64,000 bases of DNA from an uncultured Oleiphilaceae bacterium (GCA_913060665.1 CAJXUY010000013.1:1-64000); one strand, 5' to 3'. Counted from the stretch's first letter, positions 28,148 to 37,834 are shown. The notes: generated from the letters alone by a model not told the origin. Made by a program: numbers and translations.

Positions 28148-28768
28148 TTAGAAGAAAGTGCGCATAAACCAGTTGCGGCTAAGATCATCCTTACAGCCCC
28201 AATACTGCTCACTATAACGCTTAGCTCTACTGTCTACTTTGCGTGCAACGTTTATTAACCAAGGTTTTTGATTATAGGTTTTTCTTCGGTATCCCGTTCT
28301 ACCCTCGTGATAGTTCAGGTATTGGTGATAGGCATCCCACTTAGAGACGTTGTTAACCCGACTGGTTTTATGGATATACCAGCCCATAAAATCTATTGCG
28401 TCATCAAAATCATCCCGATCTGCAAACCAGTTCCCTGTTTCATCAATATACTCATCCCAAGATACTGTTTTAGCTTGAGAGTATCCGTACGCGTCACTCG
28501 CTCGCCCGATAGGAATAATCCACAAAAAATACTGCATTGGGGGCGCTGCATCATGCTTGAAAGAGGATTCCTGATACATCATCGCCATTGGTACGTGGAC
28601 TGGCGCACCCCATTTGGCACGCGTATCAACGGCCGCTTCATGCCAATCTCGTTTTTCTTCGAAAATAGAGCATATGTTTTCTGGGTTAGCCGGGGGTGAA
28701 GTCGCACAGCCTGTTAGCAAAAGAGTTATAGTTAGCAACTTTGCAGCTAAGATAATTTTTATTGTCAT
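28148..28768 (-). CDS. SLT-like transglycosylase family lipoprotein
   Basis: The protein (206 aa) has a lipoprotein signal (LLLTGC, Cys ~residue 21). The following domain resembles small lytic-transglycosylase (SLT/lysozyme-like) proteins: PMAMMYQESSFKHDA contains the likely catalytic Glu, and ASDAYGYSQAKTVSWDEY gives the GYSQ element. Later conserved-looking stretches are AIDFMGWYIHKTS and YLNYHEGRTGY. It would act on peptidoglycan at the outer or inner membrane, but activity is unproven. AAAGGTCAT precedes the ATG. It lies just after ptsP on the same strand (42 bases), possibly in the same transcript. Confidence 0.75.
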   Translation of the reverse strand: MTIKIILAAKLLTITLLLTGCATSPPANPENICSIFEEKRDWHEAAVDTRAKWGAPVHVPMAMMYQESSFKHDAAPPMQYFLWIIPIGRASDAYGYSQAKTVSWDEYIDETGNWFADRDDFDDAIDFMGWYIHKTSRVNNVSKWDAYHQYLNYHEGRTGYRRKTYNQKPWLINVARKVDSRAKRYSEQYWGCKDDLSRNWFMRTFF

Positions 28769-28810
28769 ATGACCTTTTCAATATGTTGCTATAAACAACC
28801 ATCTATTAAG

Positions 28811-31081
28811 TTAGCTACCAGCACGAATCAGGCCGCCGAGACCTGCCTGAACCAGCTCTGATTCGAGAACCTCACGAATACTATCCTCACTCTCTAGCGC
28901 TAACACCTTACTTAACAGCGTCTCTGCACGCTTACGACTGAACGTGCGAATAACCCACTTTATCTTGGGGAGATTAAACGCACTCATACTAACCGTATCG
29001 ATCCCCATGCCAATTAGCAACAGAACCGCTGCGGGGTCCGCAGCCATTTCGCCACATAACGACACTTTCAACCGATGCTGATGGGCAATCCGAACAATAC
29101 GATGAATGCTGTAGATCATTGCAGGATTTAAAAAATTATACAACGAAGAGACTTTGGGGTTGTTTCTATCAACCGCCAACAGATACTGGGTTAAGTCATT
29201 AGAGCCTATGGAAATAAAGTCGATTCTTTTGGCCAATTGCTCAAGAACCATCATCGCAGAGGGTACTTCGATCATGATGCCGGTCGAAGGACGCTTCACC
29301 TCAACCCCCTCTTCTCTTAGTTGAGCCAACGCATCATCCAACAATTCTCTAAACGCATCAACCTCCTCAACCCGGCTGACCATTGGCAACATTATTTTCA
29401 TATTGTCGATGCCAACGCTTGCCCTTAAAAGCGCCCGAATCTGAGTCAGAAAAATACTACCGTTATCTAGTGTAAAGCGAATACCACGCCAGCCAAGATA
29501 AGGATTTTCTTCCGTAAAACCAAAGTATGGCAGCGCTTTGTCCCCCCCAATATCTAGCGTCCTCATATAAACAGAGCGGGGGGCGTAGGCTTGCAAAACT
29601 TTACGATAAATCTGTGTCTGCTCATCTTCCGTTGGGAAGGTGTCGTGGAGCATAAAAGGTATTTCTGAACGATATAACCCGACCCCTTCGGCCCCCCGTT
29701 CCAGCCCCGGTGAAATATCCGCTAAAAGTCCGGTGTTGGCATAAAGGTTAATTCTATGATGATCGGTTGTTTCCGCCGGTAGATCTTTGAGTTTATCCAG
29801 CCCTCTAACAAGCTTTCTTTCGTGCTCTATCAGCCTTCTATATTCTTTTTGTAATGGTTCACTGGCATTAAAAATAACCTGTGCACGATACCCGTCCATA
29901 ACCGCTAATTGTTGATCTATTTTACTCCGAGGAATATCCCCTATCCCCATTACGGCCGTCACACCTAACGCATTTGCCAATACCGCAGTATGGGATAATG
30001 AAGAGCCTTCCATACAGACGATACCGGCTAGTTTTTCTACCGGGAACTGTGCAATTTCAGTAATACTCAGCAGTTTAGACACTAAAATAACCGGGCATTC
30101 GGGTAGCTCTATGGTGTGATTATGTGCGCTCATGCGTGCATAGATTCGAGCACCAATATGACGAATATCTTCAGCTCTGGCTCTGAGATAAGCATCATCC
30201 ATTTGCTCAAATTCTCGAGCATGGCTGTCAATTGTTTGTCTTAAGGCAGCAGCAGCGGTAAACCCTTCCCGAATACGCTCTTCGGTCTGCTTCACAACCA
30301 TGTCGTTATCGAGCATCATCAAATAAACACCAAACAACGCATGCACATCTTGAGGTACGCTTGACGCGAGCTTATCCCCTCCTGACTGCACCTCCAGTTT
30401 GACATCTTCGAGAGCTTCGCGAAAACGAATAATTTCTTCCTCTTCATTCTCACTACGCTCATCCTTCACTGTTGCCAGATCATTAAAAGGCGCTAAAAAG
30501 TGAACTTTACCTATCGATATACCAGCAGCACCTTTAATACCTTGCACTTTAATCTGATCATTAGAGTCTTCTGTTGTAAGTGCGGCGAGCTTTTCTTGGC
30601 TTAATACTGTTTTTAGCGGGCCGGCCAACTGGGCCGCAATCGTAATCAGAAAGGCTTCTTCTTCGGCTGAAAAGCATCGTGTTTCAAAGCTTTGTATCAC
30701 CAGCACCCCGATAACGCGTCGGAAGCTAATAACAGGCACGCCTAAAAAGCCTGCAAAGTGTTCTTCACCCGTTACAGGAAAGTAACGATAGTTTGGGTGT
30801 ATGGAACCGTCATTGAGATTTAACAAGCTTTGATGCTTACAGATATGGCCTACCAGCCCCTCTCCAGTGCGCATTCTCACCTTACCAATAGCGGCACTCG
30901 ATAACCCCTCAGTAGCCACTAAGACCCAATCATTCTGCTCTTCATCCGCTAAATAAATACTGCAGACATCCGAATGAGTTACCTCTTTTACACGGGTAAC
31001 GATAAGCTGGAGCAGCTCATCAGCAGATGAAAGCTCTCCAGCTTCCTGAAAGATCTTCCTAAGTGCCTGTAATGGTTCCAT
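28811..31081 (-). CDS. ptsP: phosphoenolpyruvate-protein phosphotransferase, nitrogen PTS enzyme I (EI-Ntr)
   Basis: The protein (756 aa) transfers phosphate from phosphoenolpyruvate to NPr in the regulatory nitrogen PTS, in the cytoplasm. The N-terminal GAF domain (~residues 1-165, starting LQALRKIFQEAGELSSADELL) is the mark of PtsP against plain enzyme I. The swivelling domain has the phospho-His in GSSLSHTAVLANALG (~residue 358), and the PEP-binding barrel has GVGLYRSEIPFM, GSNDLTQYLLAVDRNN and the catalytic Cys in VSLCGEMAADP. AGGA eight bases upstream supports the ATG. The usual rppH neighbour is absent; upstream lies only a small ORF. Confidence 0.95.
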   Translation of the reverse strand: MEPLQALRKIFQEAGELSSADELLQLIVTRVKEVTHSDVCSIYLADEEQNDWVLVATEGLSSAAIGKVRMRTGEGLVGHICKHQSLLNLNDGSIHPNYRYFPVTGEEHFAGFLGVPVISFRRVIGVLVIQSFETRCFSAEEEAFLITIAAQLAGPLKTVLSQEKLAALTTEDSNDQIKVQGIKGAAGISIGKVHFLAPFNDLATVKDERSENEEEEIIRFREALEDVKLEVQSGGDKLASSVPQDVHALFGVYLMMLDNDMVVKQTEERIREGFTAAAALRQTIDSHAREFEQMDDAYLRARAEDIRHIGARIYARMSAHNHTIELPECPVILVSKLLSITEIAQFPVEKLAGIVCMEGSSLSHTAVLANALGVTAVMGIGDIPRSKIDQQLAVMDGYRAQVIFNASEPLQKEYRRLIEHERKLVRGLDKLKDLPAETTDHHRINLYANTGLLADISPGLERGAEGVGLYRSEIPFMLHDTFPTEDEQTQIYRKVLQAYAPRSVYMRTLDIGGDKALPYFGFTEENPYLGWRGIRFTLDNGSIFLTQIRALLRASVGIDNMKIMLPMVSRVEEVDAFRELLDDALAQLREEGVEVKRPSTGIMIEVPSAMMVLEQLAKRIDFISIGSNDLTQYLLAVDRNNPKVSSLYNFLNPAMIYSIHRIVRIAHQHRLKVSLCGEMAADPAAVLLLIGMGIDTVSMSAFNLPKIKWVIRTFSRKRAETLLSKVLALESEDSIREVLESELVQAGLGGLIRAGS

Positions 31082-31208
31082 AAACGGTTCCTAACAGCGG
31101 AAACAAGTATTGGGTCTACTCCACTCATACTAAAGGTAATCTACGTGGACTTAAAGATTAGATAGCGGTTAACAGCAAGAATATAAATAGAAAAGACAAA
31201 AAACGGCA

Positions 31209-31400
31209 TTAACAGCCGGCTTTTAGCATCACTCTTTGAAGAAGAGTTTGGCGGGGGTTACTGAAGGTCATGGCGCCCACAAGCCTCTGCGCCAGCTCAA
31301 CCGAGCTATTTACCTCCTGAACAGTAATCGCAAAGTAATATTCTTTACTCCACTTGATAATCTTATCACGGTAGTAGCGAAGATACTTAACCGTTGCCAA
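31209..31400 (-). CDS. small hypothetical protein upstream of ptsP
   Basis: A 63-codon frame with TTG start and AAAGGG eight bases before it encodes a basic peptide (KYLRYYRDKIIKWSKEYYFAI at the start, ending LKAGC). Codon use looks like that of neighbouring genes. I recognise no family. It could be a genuine short gene or the remnant of a longer one; a TTG start lowers confidence. Confidence 0.4.
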   Translation of the reverse strand: MATVKYLRYYRDKIIKWSKEYYFAITVQEVNSSVELAQRLVGAMTFSNPRQTLLQRVMLKAGC

Positions 31401-31560
31401 TGGTAATACCCTTTCAGCTAATAGCTGCCACTGGTCGCCATGGGTAATATTGTTGTGATTGAATTGAACCTTAGTTTGTTCTCAATTAGGCTTGATTAAG
31501 ATAGACTCGGAGATGGCTTACCTCCTGGCAACCTATTTTCATCTCCATTTAACATGAGTC

Positions 31561-32895
31561 GTGATGACACCTGAAACCAAACAACCCCCTTCCTTAAGTC
31601 GCTCTCTGTTTCAGATGACCTGGCCAATGCTCTTTGGTGTCTTATCGTTAATGAGTTTTCAGTTAGCAGACAGTGCTTTTATTGGGCAGCTAGGGGTCGC
31701 GCCTTTAGCTACTGTTGGGTTTACAGTCCCCATGTACCAACTCATCATTGGGGTTCAAGTGGGCTTGGGAATAGCCACCACAGCCGTCATATCAAAAGCA
31801 TTAGGGGCAAACCAGACCGATCATGCAAACCAGTTGGGTGGATTAGTGATCATCATTGGCGCCGTACTGATTGCGCTGCTCTGCCTTGTACTGTGGTTAG
31901 CTCGGGCCCCCATATTAAATATGCTGGGTGGTGAGCCCGAGTTATTATCAACGATCTCACTCTACTGGAAACCTTGGCTAGTCAGTGCCTGGGCCGGCGC
32001 CATGCTTTACTTCGGTTACAGCCTATGCCGAGCCCACGGCAATACCTTACTTCCCGGCATCACCATGGTAATCACTAGTCTTTTGAATATTGCTCTCGAC
32101 CCACTCTACATTTTTGTCTTTGATTGGGGGCTGGCCGGGGCGCCTTATGCCACCATTACATCGTTTGCGATCGGGTGCCTGATCATCTACCCCAAAATAA
32201 TATCCCGACAATGGCTCGATTTTAATTTTAACCCCGGTTATATTTTCGTCTCAATTAAACAACTGGGCAGCATTACCGGCCCTGCCATGCTCAGCCAATT
32301 TATGCCCTCACTCTCTGCCATGTTTGCAACAGCACTCGTAGCCGCCTATGGCACCGCAGCGGTGGCCGCATGGGGACTGGGAACTCGGCTGGAGTTTTTC
32401 TCGATTGTGATAGTGCTTGCGCTAACTATGTCGATGCCGCCTATGATCGGCCGCTTCTGGGGCGCAGGTGATTTGGAGAGTATTCGCCAATTGGTGAAGC
32501 TTGCGGTCAAATTTGTATTGTTGTGGCAACTGGCAATAGCTATCATATGGTGGCTGCTTTCTGACAATATCAGTGCCCTCATGACCACCGACTTATCGGT
32601 TGCAGAAGTACTTCAGCACTATCTATTAAAAGTCCCCCTTAGCTACGGCACTCTTGGACTTTGCATGATCATGGTGTCAGTGTGTAATGCCATGGGACTG
32701 CCGATGCGGGCTTTGCTAATATCCTGCCTGCGACTTTTTCTTTGTTATATCCCATTGTTGTGGATAGGTAGTCAATTAGACGGGCTGGATGGACTGATGA
32801 GCGGAGCCCTAATAGGAAACTTGGCCGCAGGCTTAATGGCATGGACCATTTATCATAAGGGATTCCAAAAAGCGGTCGTGGCATCAATCAGATGA
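31561..32895 (+). CDS. MATE family efflux transporter
   Basis: The protein (444 aa) has about twelve helices in two similar halves, the MATE layout of Na+- or H+-driven multidrug exporters of the inner membrane. Typical parts are FQMTWPMLFGVLSLMSFQLADSAFIGQLG, the VQVGLGIATTAVISKALG loop and, in the second half, AAWGLGTRLEFFSIV. The start is GTG 31561 or the next codon ATG 31564; neither has a clear ribosome site. The substrate is unknown. The gene stands alone, convergent with a DUF3185 gene. Confidence 0.92.
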   Translation: MMTPETKQPPSLSRSLFQMTWPMLFGVLSLMSFQLADSAFIGQLGVAPLATVGFTVPMYQLIIGVQVGLGIATTAVISKALGANQTDHANQLGGLVIIIGAVLIALLCLVLWLARAPILNMLGGEPELLSTISLYWKPWLVSAWAGAMLYFGYSLCRAHGNTLLPGITMVITSLLNIALDPLYIFVFDWGLAGAPYATITSFAIGCLIIYPKIISRQWLDFNFNPGYIFVSIKQLGSITGPAMLSQFMPSLSAMFATALVAAYGTAAVAAWGLGTRLEFFSIVIVLALTMSMPPMIGRFWGAGDLESIRQLVKLAVKFVLLWQLAIAIIWWLLSDNISALMTTDLSVAEVLQHYLLKVPLSYGTLGLCMIMVSVCNAMGLPMRALLISCLRLFLCYIPLLWIGSQLDGLDGLMSGALIGNLAAGLMAWTIYHKGFQKAVVASIR

Positions 32896-32947
32896 TGCCA
32901 CAATATGCATCTAAACAAGATTCAGTGGTCTATGACACAAATTCAAA

Positions 32948-33166
32948 TTATTTCTTAAAGAACAAATACAACCCCACGACCAAACTAACAACTCCACCAA
33001 TACCCATATACATCACCCTATCAGAGTATGAGCCCGTTAACTCAGACGTAAACTGGTTACTCATCGAGTTCGACATATCATAAGCCGAAAGCAATAGTCC
33101 CGCTCCAACGACCAACAATGTTAGCGCGATTATTTTTGGTATCGGTGTATTTGGCATTACAGACAT
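32948..33166 (-). CDS. DUF3185 family small membrane protein
   Basis: A 72-residue protein with two hydrophobic helices (IIALTLLVVGAGLLLSAYDM and GIGGVVSLVVGLYLFF) joined by a polar loop with the LTGSYSDRVMYM pattern of DUF3185. The function of the family is unknown. The open frame extends 39 codons further upstream, but AGAAG eight bases before ATG 33166 and the normal family length favour this start. It is convergent with the MATE gene. Confidence 0.75.
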   Translation of the reverse strand: MSVMPNTPIPKIIALTLLVVGAGLLLSAYDMSNSMSNQFTSELTGSYSDRVMYMGIGGVVSLVVGLYLFFKK

Positions 33167-33505
33167 AAAATTCACTTCTAATAAACAATTAACGTCAGAC
33201 TTAATATGAAAGGGTACTCTGTCATGAATGGTTTGAATGTGCAAAGTTTCGAGATATAGGTCAATTGTATTACAAACCCACAAGCGACAAATAAACTCCG
33301 ACTATCCCATTTTTTGTTCTCTAGATAGTTACTCTATACTGATAGTGTATACTTGATACGGTGTGCTTTATTAAGCAATTCTCTGAACAAGAGGATTCTC
33401 TTGCTTGGCTAAACCAGCAGCTCTCATCACAATCGAAAACCAACTTAAACAGCGTAACCTATAGTAAAATAGCATACGTCATACCTGAAAATAGCGAGCA
33501 AAACC
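33167..33505. other. intergenic region between divergent DUF3185 and MscS genes
   Basis: These 339 bases should hold both promoters. A possible plus-strand promoter is TTGTTC (33314-33319) with TATACT (33335-33340), though the 15-base spacing is short. A 61-codon frame (33361-33546) overlaps the mscS start and looks like chance. Nothing else is seen. Confidence 0.4.
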
Positions 33506-34336
33506 ATGATCGACCAAGAAATGACACAGGTAATGAAACTCTATGACTTACTAGTCGAGTTTTTCGTCAATTATAGCTTTCAATTATTCGGCGCCGTAGT
33601 CATTTTAATCATTGGTTTATATGTTGCCAAAAAAGCGGGACAGTTTTTGGTGAAGACCTGCGCCAAGCACAATGTTGATGTCACCCTATCAAACTTCTTA
33701 TCAAATATGTTGCGCATAGCCATCATTATTATGGTGGCGATTATCTGCTTAGGTAAGCTAGGGGTCAGTGTCACACCATTTGTAGCGGCTATTGGCGCAG
33801 CATCCCTGGGTGCCGGCTTGGCTTTTCAGGGACTGCTCTCCAATTACGGTGCAGGCCTAACCATTATTATTACCCGCCCCTTTGTCATTGGTAACACCAT
33901 AACGGTACAAGGCATTACTGGTGTGGTTAAAGATATCTCGCTAGGGGCAACGTACCTCACTAACGAAGAGGAAGAACTCATCACTATTCCGAATAAATTC
34001 ATCGTCGGTGATATTCTTCATAATTCAAAAGAAAACAAACTGATTGAAACGGTGATTGGTGTGTCTTATGACACCGAGCTGGATTTTGCTATTGGTAGAA
34101 TTCGTGACGCACTATCAACGGTATCTAATTTGGCTGAACGAACACCGCAAATTGGTGTTGATGAGTTCGCTGATAGCGCTATCAATATAGGCATTCGTTT
34201 TTGGGCTCCAACGACACAGTATTTTCAGATACGCTACGAAGCCAACCTTGCGATCTTTCAGGCATTAAAACAAGCTAATGTCACCATTCCTTTCCCCCAG
34301 CGGGAAGTGCGCATGCTGGGTGAGGCAGAACAATAA
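33506..34336 (+). CDS. small-conductance mechanosensitive channel (MscS family)
   Basis: The protein (276 aa) is an inner-membrane channel that opens on hypo-osmotic shock. Three helices are visible; the pore helix carries the Gly/Ala pattern AAIGAASLGAGLAFQGLLSNYGAG (~residues 95-118), with ITRPFVIGNTITVQGITGVV after it, the beta domain of MscS. The remaining ~100 residues are the C-terminal cage domain. Length and layout equal those of E. coli MscS (286 aa). The ATG at 33506 has only a weak ribosome site. A clear terminator follows, so it is monocistronic. Confidence 0.93.
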   Translation: MIDQEMTQVMKLYDLLVEFFVNYSFQLFGAVVILIIGLYVAKKAGQFLVKTCAKHNVDVTLSNFLSNMLRIAIIIMVAIICLGKLGVSVTPFVAAIGAASLGAGLAFQGLLSNYGAGLTIIITRPFVIGNTITVQGITGVVKDISLGATYLTNEEEELITIPNKFIVGDILHNSKENKLIETVIGVSYDTELDFAIGRIRDALSTVSNLAERTPQIGVDEFADSAINIGIRFWAPTTQYFQIRYEANLAIFQALKQANVTIPFPQREVRMLGEAEQ

Positions 34337-34362
34337 AGTTAACGTTTACTAAAATAAAAAAT

Positions 34363-34385
34363 GCTGCATCAATGCAGCGTTTTTT
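34363..34385 (+). terminator. intrinsic terminator of mscS-type gene
   Basis: The stem GCTGCAT/ATGCAGC (34363-34369 with 34372-34378) is followed by GTTTTTT, 27 bases after the stop codon. An A-rich stretch to its left could let it act in the other direction too. Confidence 0.85.
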
Positions 34386-34433
34386 GGTTCAAGCAGTGAA
34401 TAACTTACAACTCTCTCGAATCAGCGTAGTAGG

Positions 34434-34670
34434 CTAATCCAAGCGTTCCATGTCATCATCATTGGTTTTTTGTTTTTTTAGTTTCTCGGCTTCTTCTTTT
34501 TCCTCAACTGACTGTTGATAAACACGCTCTTCTATCGCAGCAGGGGATGATGACTCAACACTATCAACCTCTGCAGAAGGGCTACTGGTTTCAGTCGAAG
34601 AACAGCCTGTTATCAACAACGAAAGTACAAATGCGATTGAAAACAGCGCGGCCTTTAAATTTTTAATCAT
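34434..34670 (-). CDS. small Ser/Glu-rich lipoprotein
   Basis: A 78-residue protein: the signal ALFSIAFVLSLLITGC gives a lipobox with Cys at ~22. The mature part is a low-complexity, charged segment (SSTETSSPSAE, then EEKEEAEKLKKQK), probably extended or helical. I choose ATG 34670, preceded by GAGGG at nine bases, over an upstream frame extension that lacks support. No family is recognised. It is transcribed downstream of the 291-residue unknown gene. Confidence 0.65.
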   Translation of the reverse strand: MIKNLKAALFSIAFVLSLLITGCSSTETSSPSAEVDSVESSSPAAIEERVYQQSVEEKEEAEKLKKQKTNDDDMERLD

Positions 34671-34785
34671 ACACAACACCCTCAATAAGACTTCATACTC
34701 GATAAGAGCGCCACCTTGGCGCGAAGAAAACACAGCCGCCGTAAAAACTTCGCAGCTTAGAGCCGCTCCCATATGAAGTATAAAA

Positions 34786-35661
34786 CTAGGTATTTAACCC
34801 TTGTTTACAGGCCCAATCAAATTCTTTGCTTTCACCAATCGCTGGGTACCCCAATGGTCGATAGGTTAAGTTTTCAAAGTGCCCACTCGACTTTACCAAT
34901 AAATCAAAAAACTGCTTACAAACGCCATCATTCTTCATCAATGAACCAAAGCGTAAACCATTACGCGCCACCACCCATAAATAGGGTTCTTGCTCCAAGA
35001 CCTTTTGGCTTTGCGCTAAAAAGTCTGAATGCGCCAAGTAGGTTAACACTTGCTGATCGTATTCCCGCCGCTCAGGTTCAACCGCATTGAGGTAACAAGC
35101 CAAGATATTTTGGCGTACTTTATACAACACAAATTCACTCACTCGACCTTCAAGGTTTAGCTGGTTGTGTTGTTCGATTAACGCAATGGATTGTTGATAG
35201 TGCTGAACCGCCTGTCGCTGAAACTCCAGCAACGCCCCCCGCCTACCCCTATGCCTTAATTCACCCAAACAGTCAAAATAGGTATTGGCCAATAGCCAAT
35301 ATAATCGTGCAGACCTCATCAGCGGCAAAGGCTGACGTTCTAATTCAGCATTTAAGAATACTCTTAAGTCGGCCACATCGACCTCTTTAGTTGAGTGTTT
35401 TTGGCATCCAACCAGATTATTATAAATGCGCATCAACGCTTCAGCATCAGCAGGAAACGGAGACGGAAAACACTGCTTGTGCAAGGTTTCAATAAGTTGT
35501 TGGGTATGAGTAGTAGCACGTTTATGGGGTTGCCGATAATGTGACTTCAGGGTCTTTTCATCAATGCCGCCTGCATAGATTGTTTCCAACTCTGACAGAA
35601 AGACATCCCAGGTCCAGCCTTGCGCTTTTAATCGATGAATTTTACAAAATAGATTGGGCAT
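34786..35661 (-). CDS. uncharacterised 291-residue helical protein
   Basis: I do not recognise this protein. It has no signal peptide or membrane segment. The N-terminal part (IHRLKAQGWTWDVFLSELE, then KTLKSHYRQPHK) reads like a DNA-binding or motor-adaptor helix pair, and the rest is predicted all-helical with TPR-like spacing (ARLYWLLANTYFDCLGEL; AVQHYQQSIALIEQHNQL). It begins only 12 bases after the stop of a truncated SDR fragment on the same strand. It may have arrived with the rearrangement that cut the SDR. No function is proposed. Confidence 0.7.
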   Translation of the reverse strand: MPNLFCKIHRLKAQGWTWDVFLSELETIYAGGIDEKTLKSHYRQPHKRATTHTQQLIETLHKQCFPSPFPADAEALMRIYNNLVGCQKHSTKEVDVADLRVFLNAELERQPLPLMRSARLYWLLANTYFDCLGELRHRGRRGALLEFQRQAVQHYQQSIALIEQHNQLNLEGRVSEFVLYKVRQNILACYLNAVEPERREYDQQVLTYLAHSDFLAQSQKVLEQEPYLWVVARNGLRFGSLMKNDGVCKQFFDLLVKSSGHFENLTYRPLGYPAIGESKEFDWACKQGLNT

Positions 35662-35673
35662 TTTGGGAAGAAC

Positions 35674-35853
35674 CTACTTAAGCTGTAACCTAACCGCAAT
35701 ACCACCTAATTCTACAGCGAGCGCCTCTGGTTTCTCCAGTGGTAGGTCCAGCAATGTGATTTTTGCCCCCGCTGCTGCTAACACCCTCGCGGCCCCCTCA
35801 CCTAAACCAGAAGCACCCCCTGTAATAATCACAGGTACACCTTGTAGATCCAT
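35674..35853 (-). pseudogene. N-terminal stub of a short-chain dehydrogenase/reductase
   Basis: A 59-codon frame encodes the first beta-alpha-beta unit of an SDR: VPVIITGGASGLGEGAARVL holds the NAD(P)-binding TGGASGLG motif, and AGAKITLLDL ends the second strand with the Asp that favours NAD. It then breaks off after about 55 residues; complete SDRs have ~250. The start resembles type-2 3-hydroxyacyl-CoA dehydrogenases (from memory). The catalytic Ser-Tyr-Lys part is absent, and unrelated sequence follows. It is almost certainly a deletion remnant. Confidence 0.8.
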
Positions 35854-36084
35854 GAATAAACCCTATTCGTTATTGTTTATGTTTTGCATGGCTCTATTTT
35901 GACCAAACCCCAAGAGTATTAGCAATAGTCAGGCAGACCATTAAGATAGACTAAAACACCCAGCTAACATAATTTTTTTGTTTTCGGAAGACCATTTTCA
36001 GCACACCTTTACCTTCTTGTCGTTGAGGCTAATCCAATAACCTTTCACCACACACTCAAAAAATAATTGATGAAGGGTATTAAC

Positions 36085-37785
36085 ATGACCAACTTAACAA
36101 ATACACCTCAAACATTTAAAAACCACCGTTCGAGCAAAAAACTCCTGGCCATAGCGGTTTCTGTTACCGCGATAACAACCGCATGCAGCACCAACGACTC
36201 TCCAAAAGAACCTCCTCAGGCATTTGAAGAGATCGCACAAACCAAAGAAGTCGATGCCCGTATTTATAAACAAAAAAGACATGAAGCACCTGCCACAAAG
36301 ATAGCGGCCCACCCTCTATTTACGCGTGCAATAGCGCCTAAGGCCCTCATTGAAAATGAACGTTATGCTGATTTTGAACATAATAATGTCATATCAGTCA
36401 GCGAGTCTCCCATTAGTACGTTTAGCATCGATGTAGATACTGCCAGTTACGCCAATACGCGGAGATTTATCAATAACGGCCAACAGCCACCGGTTAATGC
36501 GGTGCGCACAGAAGAGCTCATTAATTATTTTGATTACCACTACGATACGCCATCTAACAAAAACCAGCCATTCTCAGTCAACTACGAATTAGGACCTAGC
36601 CCGTGGAATAATGACAGGACACTGCTTCATGTCGGTATACAGGGTTACAAAGAAGCGATGGCTGAACGCCCTCCTGCGAATTTGGTATTTTTGGTAGATG
36701 TGTCCGGCTCTATGAATAGTGCTAACAAGCTTCCATTGGTGAAAAAATCACTACGTCTATTAACCAAACAGTTAAATCACAACGACCGAATTTCATTGGT
36801 TGTTTATGCGGGTTCTGCTCAAGTGATATTAGAGCCCACTGAGGGAGACAAAACCTACAAAATATTAACGGCCATCGAGCAGCTTCAGGCAGGCGGTTCT
36901 ACTCATGGCAGCGCCGGCATCGAACTCGCTTATCAACTAGGTCAGCAAGCACATATTGAGAAAGGCATTAATCGAGTAATGCTAGCGACCGATGGCGATT
37001 TTAATGTAGGCCTAAGTTCAAATGATGAACTCAAACAATACATTGAAAAGAAACGAAATACCGGCCTACAATTATCTGTCTTGGGCTACGGAACAGGTAA
37101 CTACAACGATGCGTTAATGGAAGAGCTATCAAATCGAGGCAATGGCAATGCGGCCTATATTGATAACCTCAAAGAAGCTCAAAAAGTATTGATTGATGAG
37201 ATGGGATCCACCCTACAAACCATTGCCAGCGACGTAAAACTTCAGATGGAGTTTAACCCACAATGGGTTCAGGAATATCGCCTGATTGGTTATGAGAATC
37301 GCTTATTGGCTCGTGAAGATTTTAACAACGATAAAGTCGACGCGGGTGATATCGGGGCCGGTCACAGCCTTACCGCAATCTATGAATTAACTCTAGTAAA
37401 TGCTGAGAAACCGTGGAACGACCCATTAAGATATGCAGACTCGCCCAAACAGAAAGCCACGCCTATCAATGCAAACGAACTGGGTTTACTGAAGATACGC
37501 TACAAACTACCCAGTCAAACCAACAGCAAGCTACTGAAGTTCCCCGTTAACAAAAACGAGATTAATAGCACTATCAATAGCACTAGCGAGGCGTTCCGGT
37601 TTGCATCATCTGTTGCGGGTTTTTCAGAACTGCTTCGCCACAGCCAATATATAAAATCATACAGCTATAACGATGTTATTAACCAAGCCGAACAAGCAAA
37701 AGGTCGTGATCGATATGGTTATCGCAGTGAGTTCGTCCAGTTGGCTAGATTAGCTCAGGCATTAGGCGATGAGCCTGTTAGATAA
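36085..37785 (+). CDS. VWA domain lipoprotein (YfbK-like)
   Basis: The protein (566 aa from ATG 36085) has an N-terminal lipoprotein-type signal (AIAVSVTAITTAC). The first part contains the vWF_A N-terminal region (SPISTFSIDVDTASYANTRRFIN). The von Willebrand A domain (~residues 195-370) has the metal-ion-dependent adhesion motif DVSGS (VFLVDVSGSMNS). A DUF3520 C-terminal region follows. YfbK-type proteins are periplasmic or outer-membrane lipoproteins of unclear function. Two upstream in-frame codons (TTG 36067, ATG 36070) exist, but GAAGGG seven bases before ATG 36085 decides the start. It stands alone. Confidence 0.88.
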   Translation: MTNLTNTPQTFKNHRSSKKLLAIAVSVTAITTACSTNDSPKEPPQAFEEIAQTKEVDARIYKQKRHEAPATKIAAHPLFTRAIAPKALIENERYADFEHNNVISVSESPISTFSIDVDTASYANTRRFINNGQQPPVNAVRTEELINYFDYHYDTPSNKNQPFSVNYELGPSPWNNDRTLLHVGIQGYKEAMAERPPANLVFLVDVSGSMNSANKLPLVKKSLRLLTKQLNHNDRISLVVYAGSAQVILEPTEGDKTYKILTAIEQLQAGGSTHGSAGIELAYQLGQQAHIEKGINRVMLATDGDFNVGLSSNDELKQYIEKKRNTGLQLSVLGYGTGNYNDALMEELSNRGNGNAAYIDNLKEAQKVLIDEMGSTLQTIASDVKLQMEFNPQWVQEYRLIGYENRLLAREDFNNDKVDAGDIGAGHSLTAIYELTLVNAEKPWNDPLRYADSPKQKATPINANELGLLKIRYKLPSQTNSKLLKFPVNKNEINSTINSTSEAFRFASSVAGFSELLRHSQYIKSYSYNDVINQAEQAKGRDRYGYRSEFVQLARLAQALGDEPVR

Positions 37786-37804
37786 GATTTAAACACCACT
37801 AACT

Positions 37805-37834
37805 AGAGAGTGCAGTTATAAACTGCTGCTCTCT
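37805..37834. terminator. bidirectional hairpin between convergent genes
   Basis: AGAGAG-t-GCAGTT (37805-37817) pairs with AACTGC-tg-CTCTCT (37821-37834). It lies between the stops of the VWA gene and the following minus-strand gene. A long T-run is missing on either side. Confidence 0.5.

Noticed and set aside
33361-33546. Frame of 61 codons before the MscS gene
   Set aside because: Begins with GTG, overlaps the mscS start out of frame, and has no family features.
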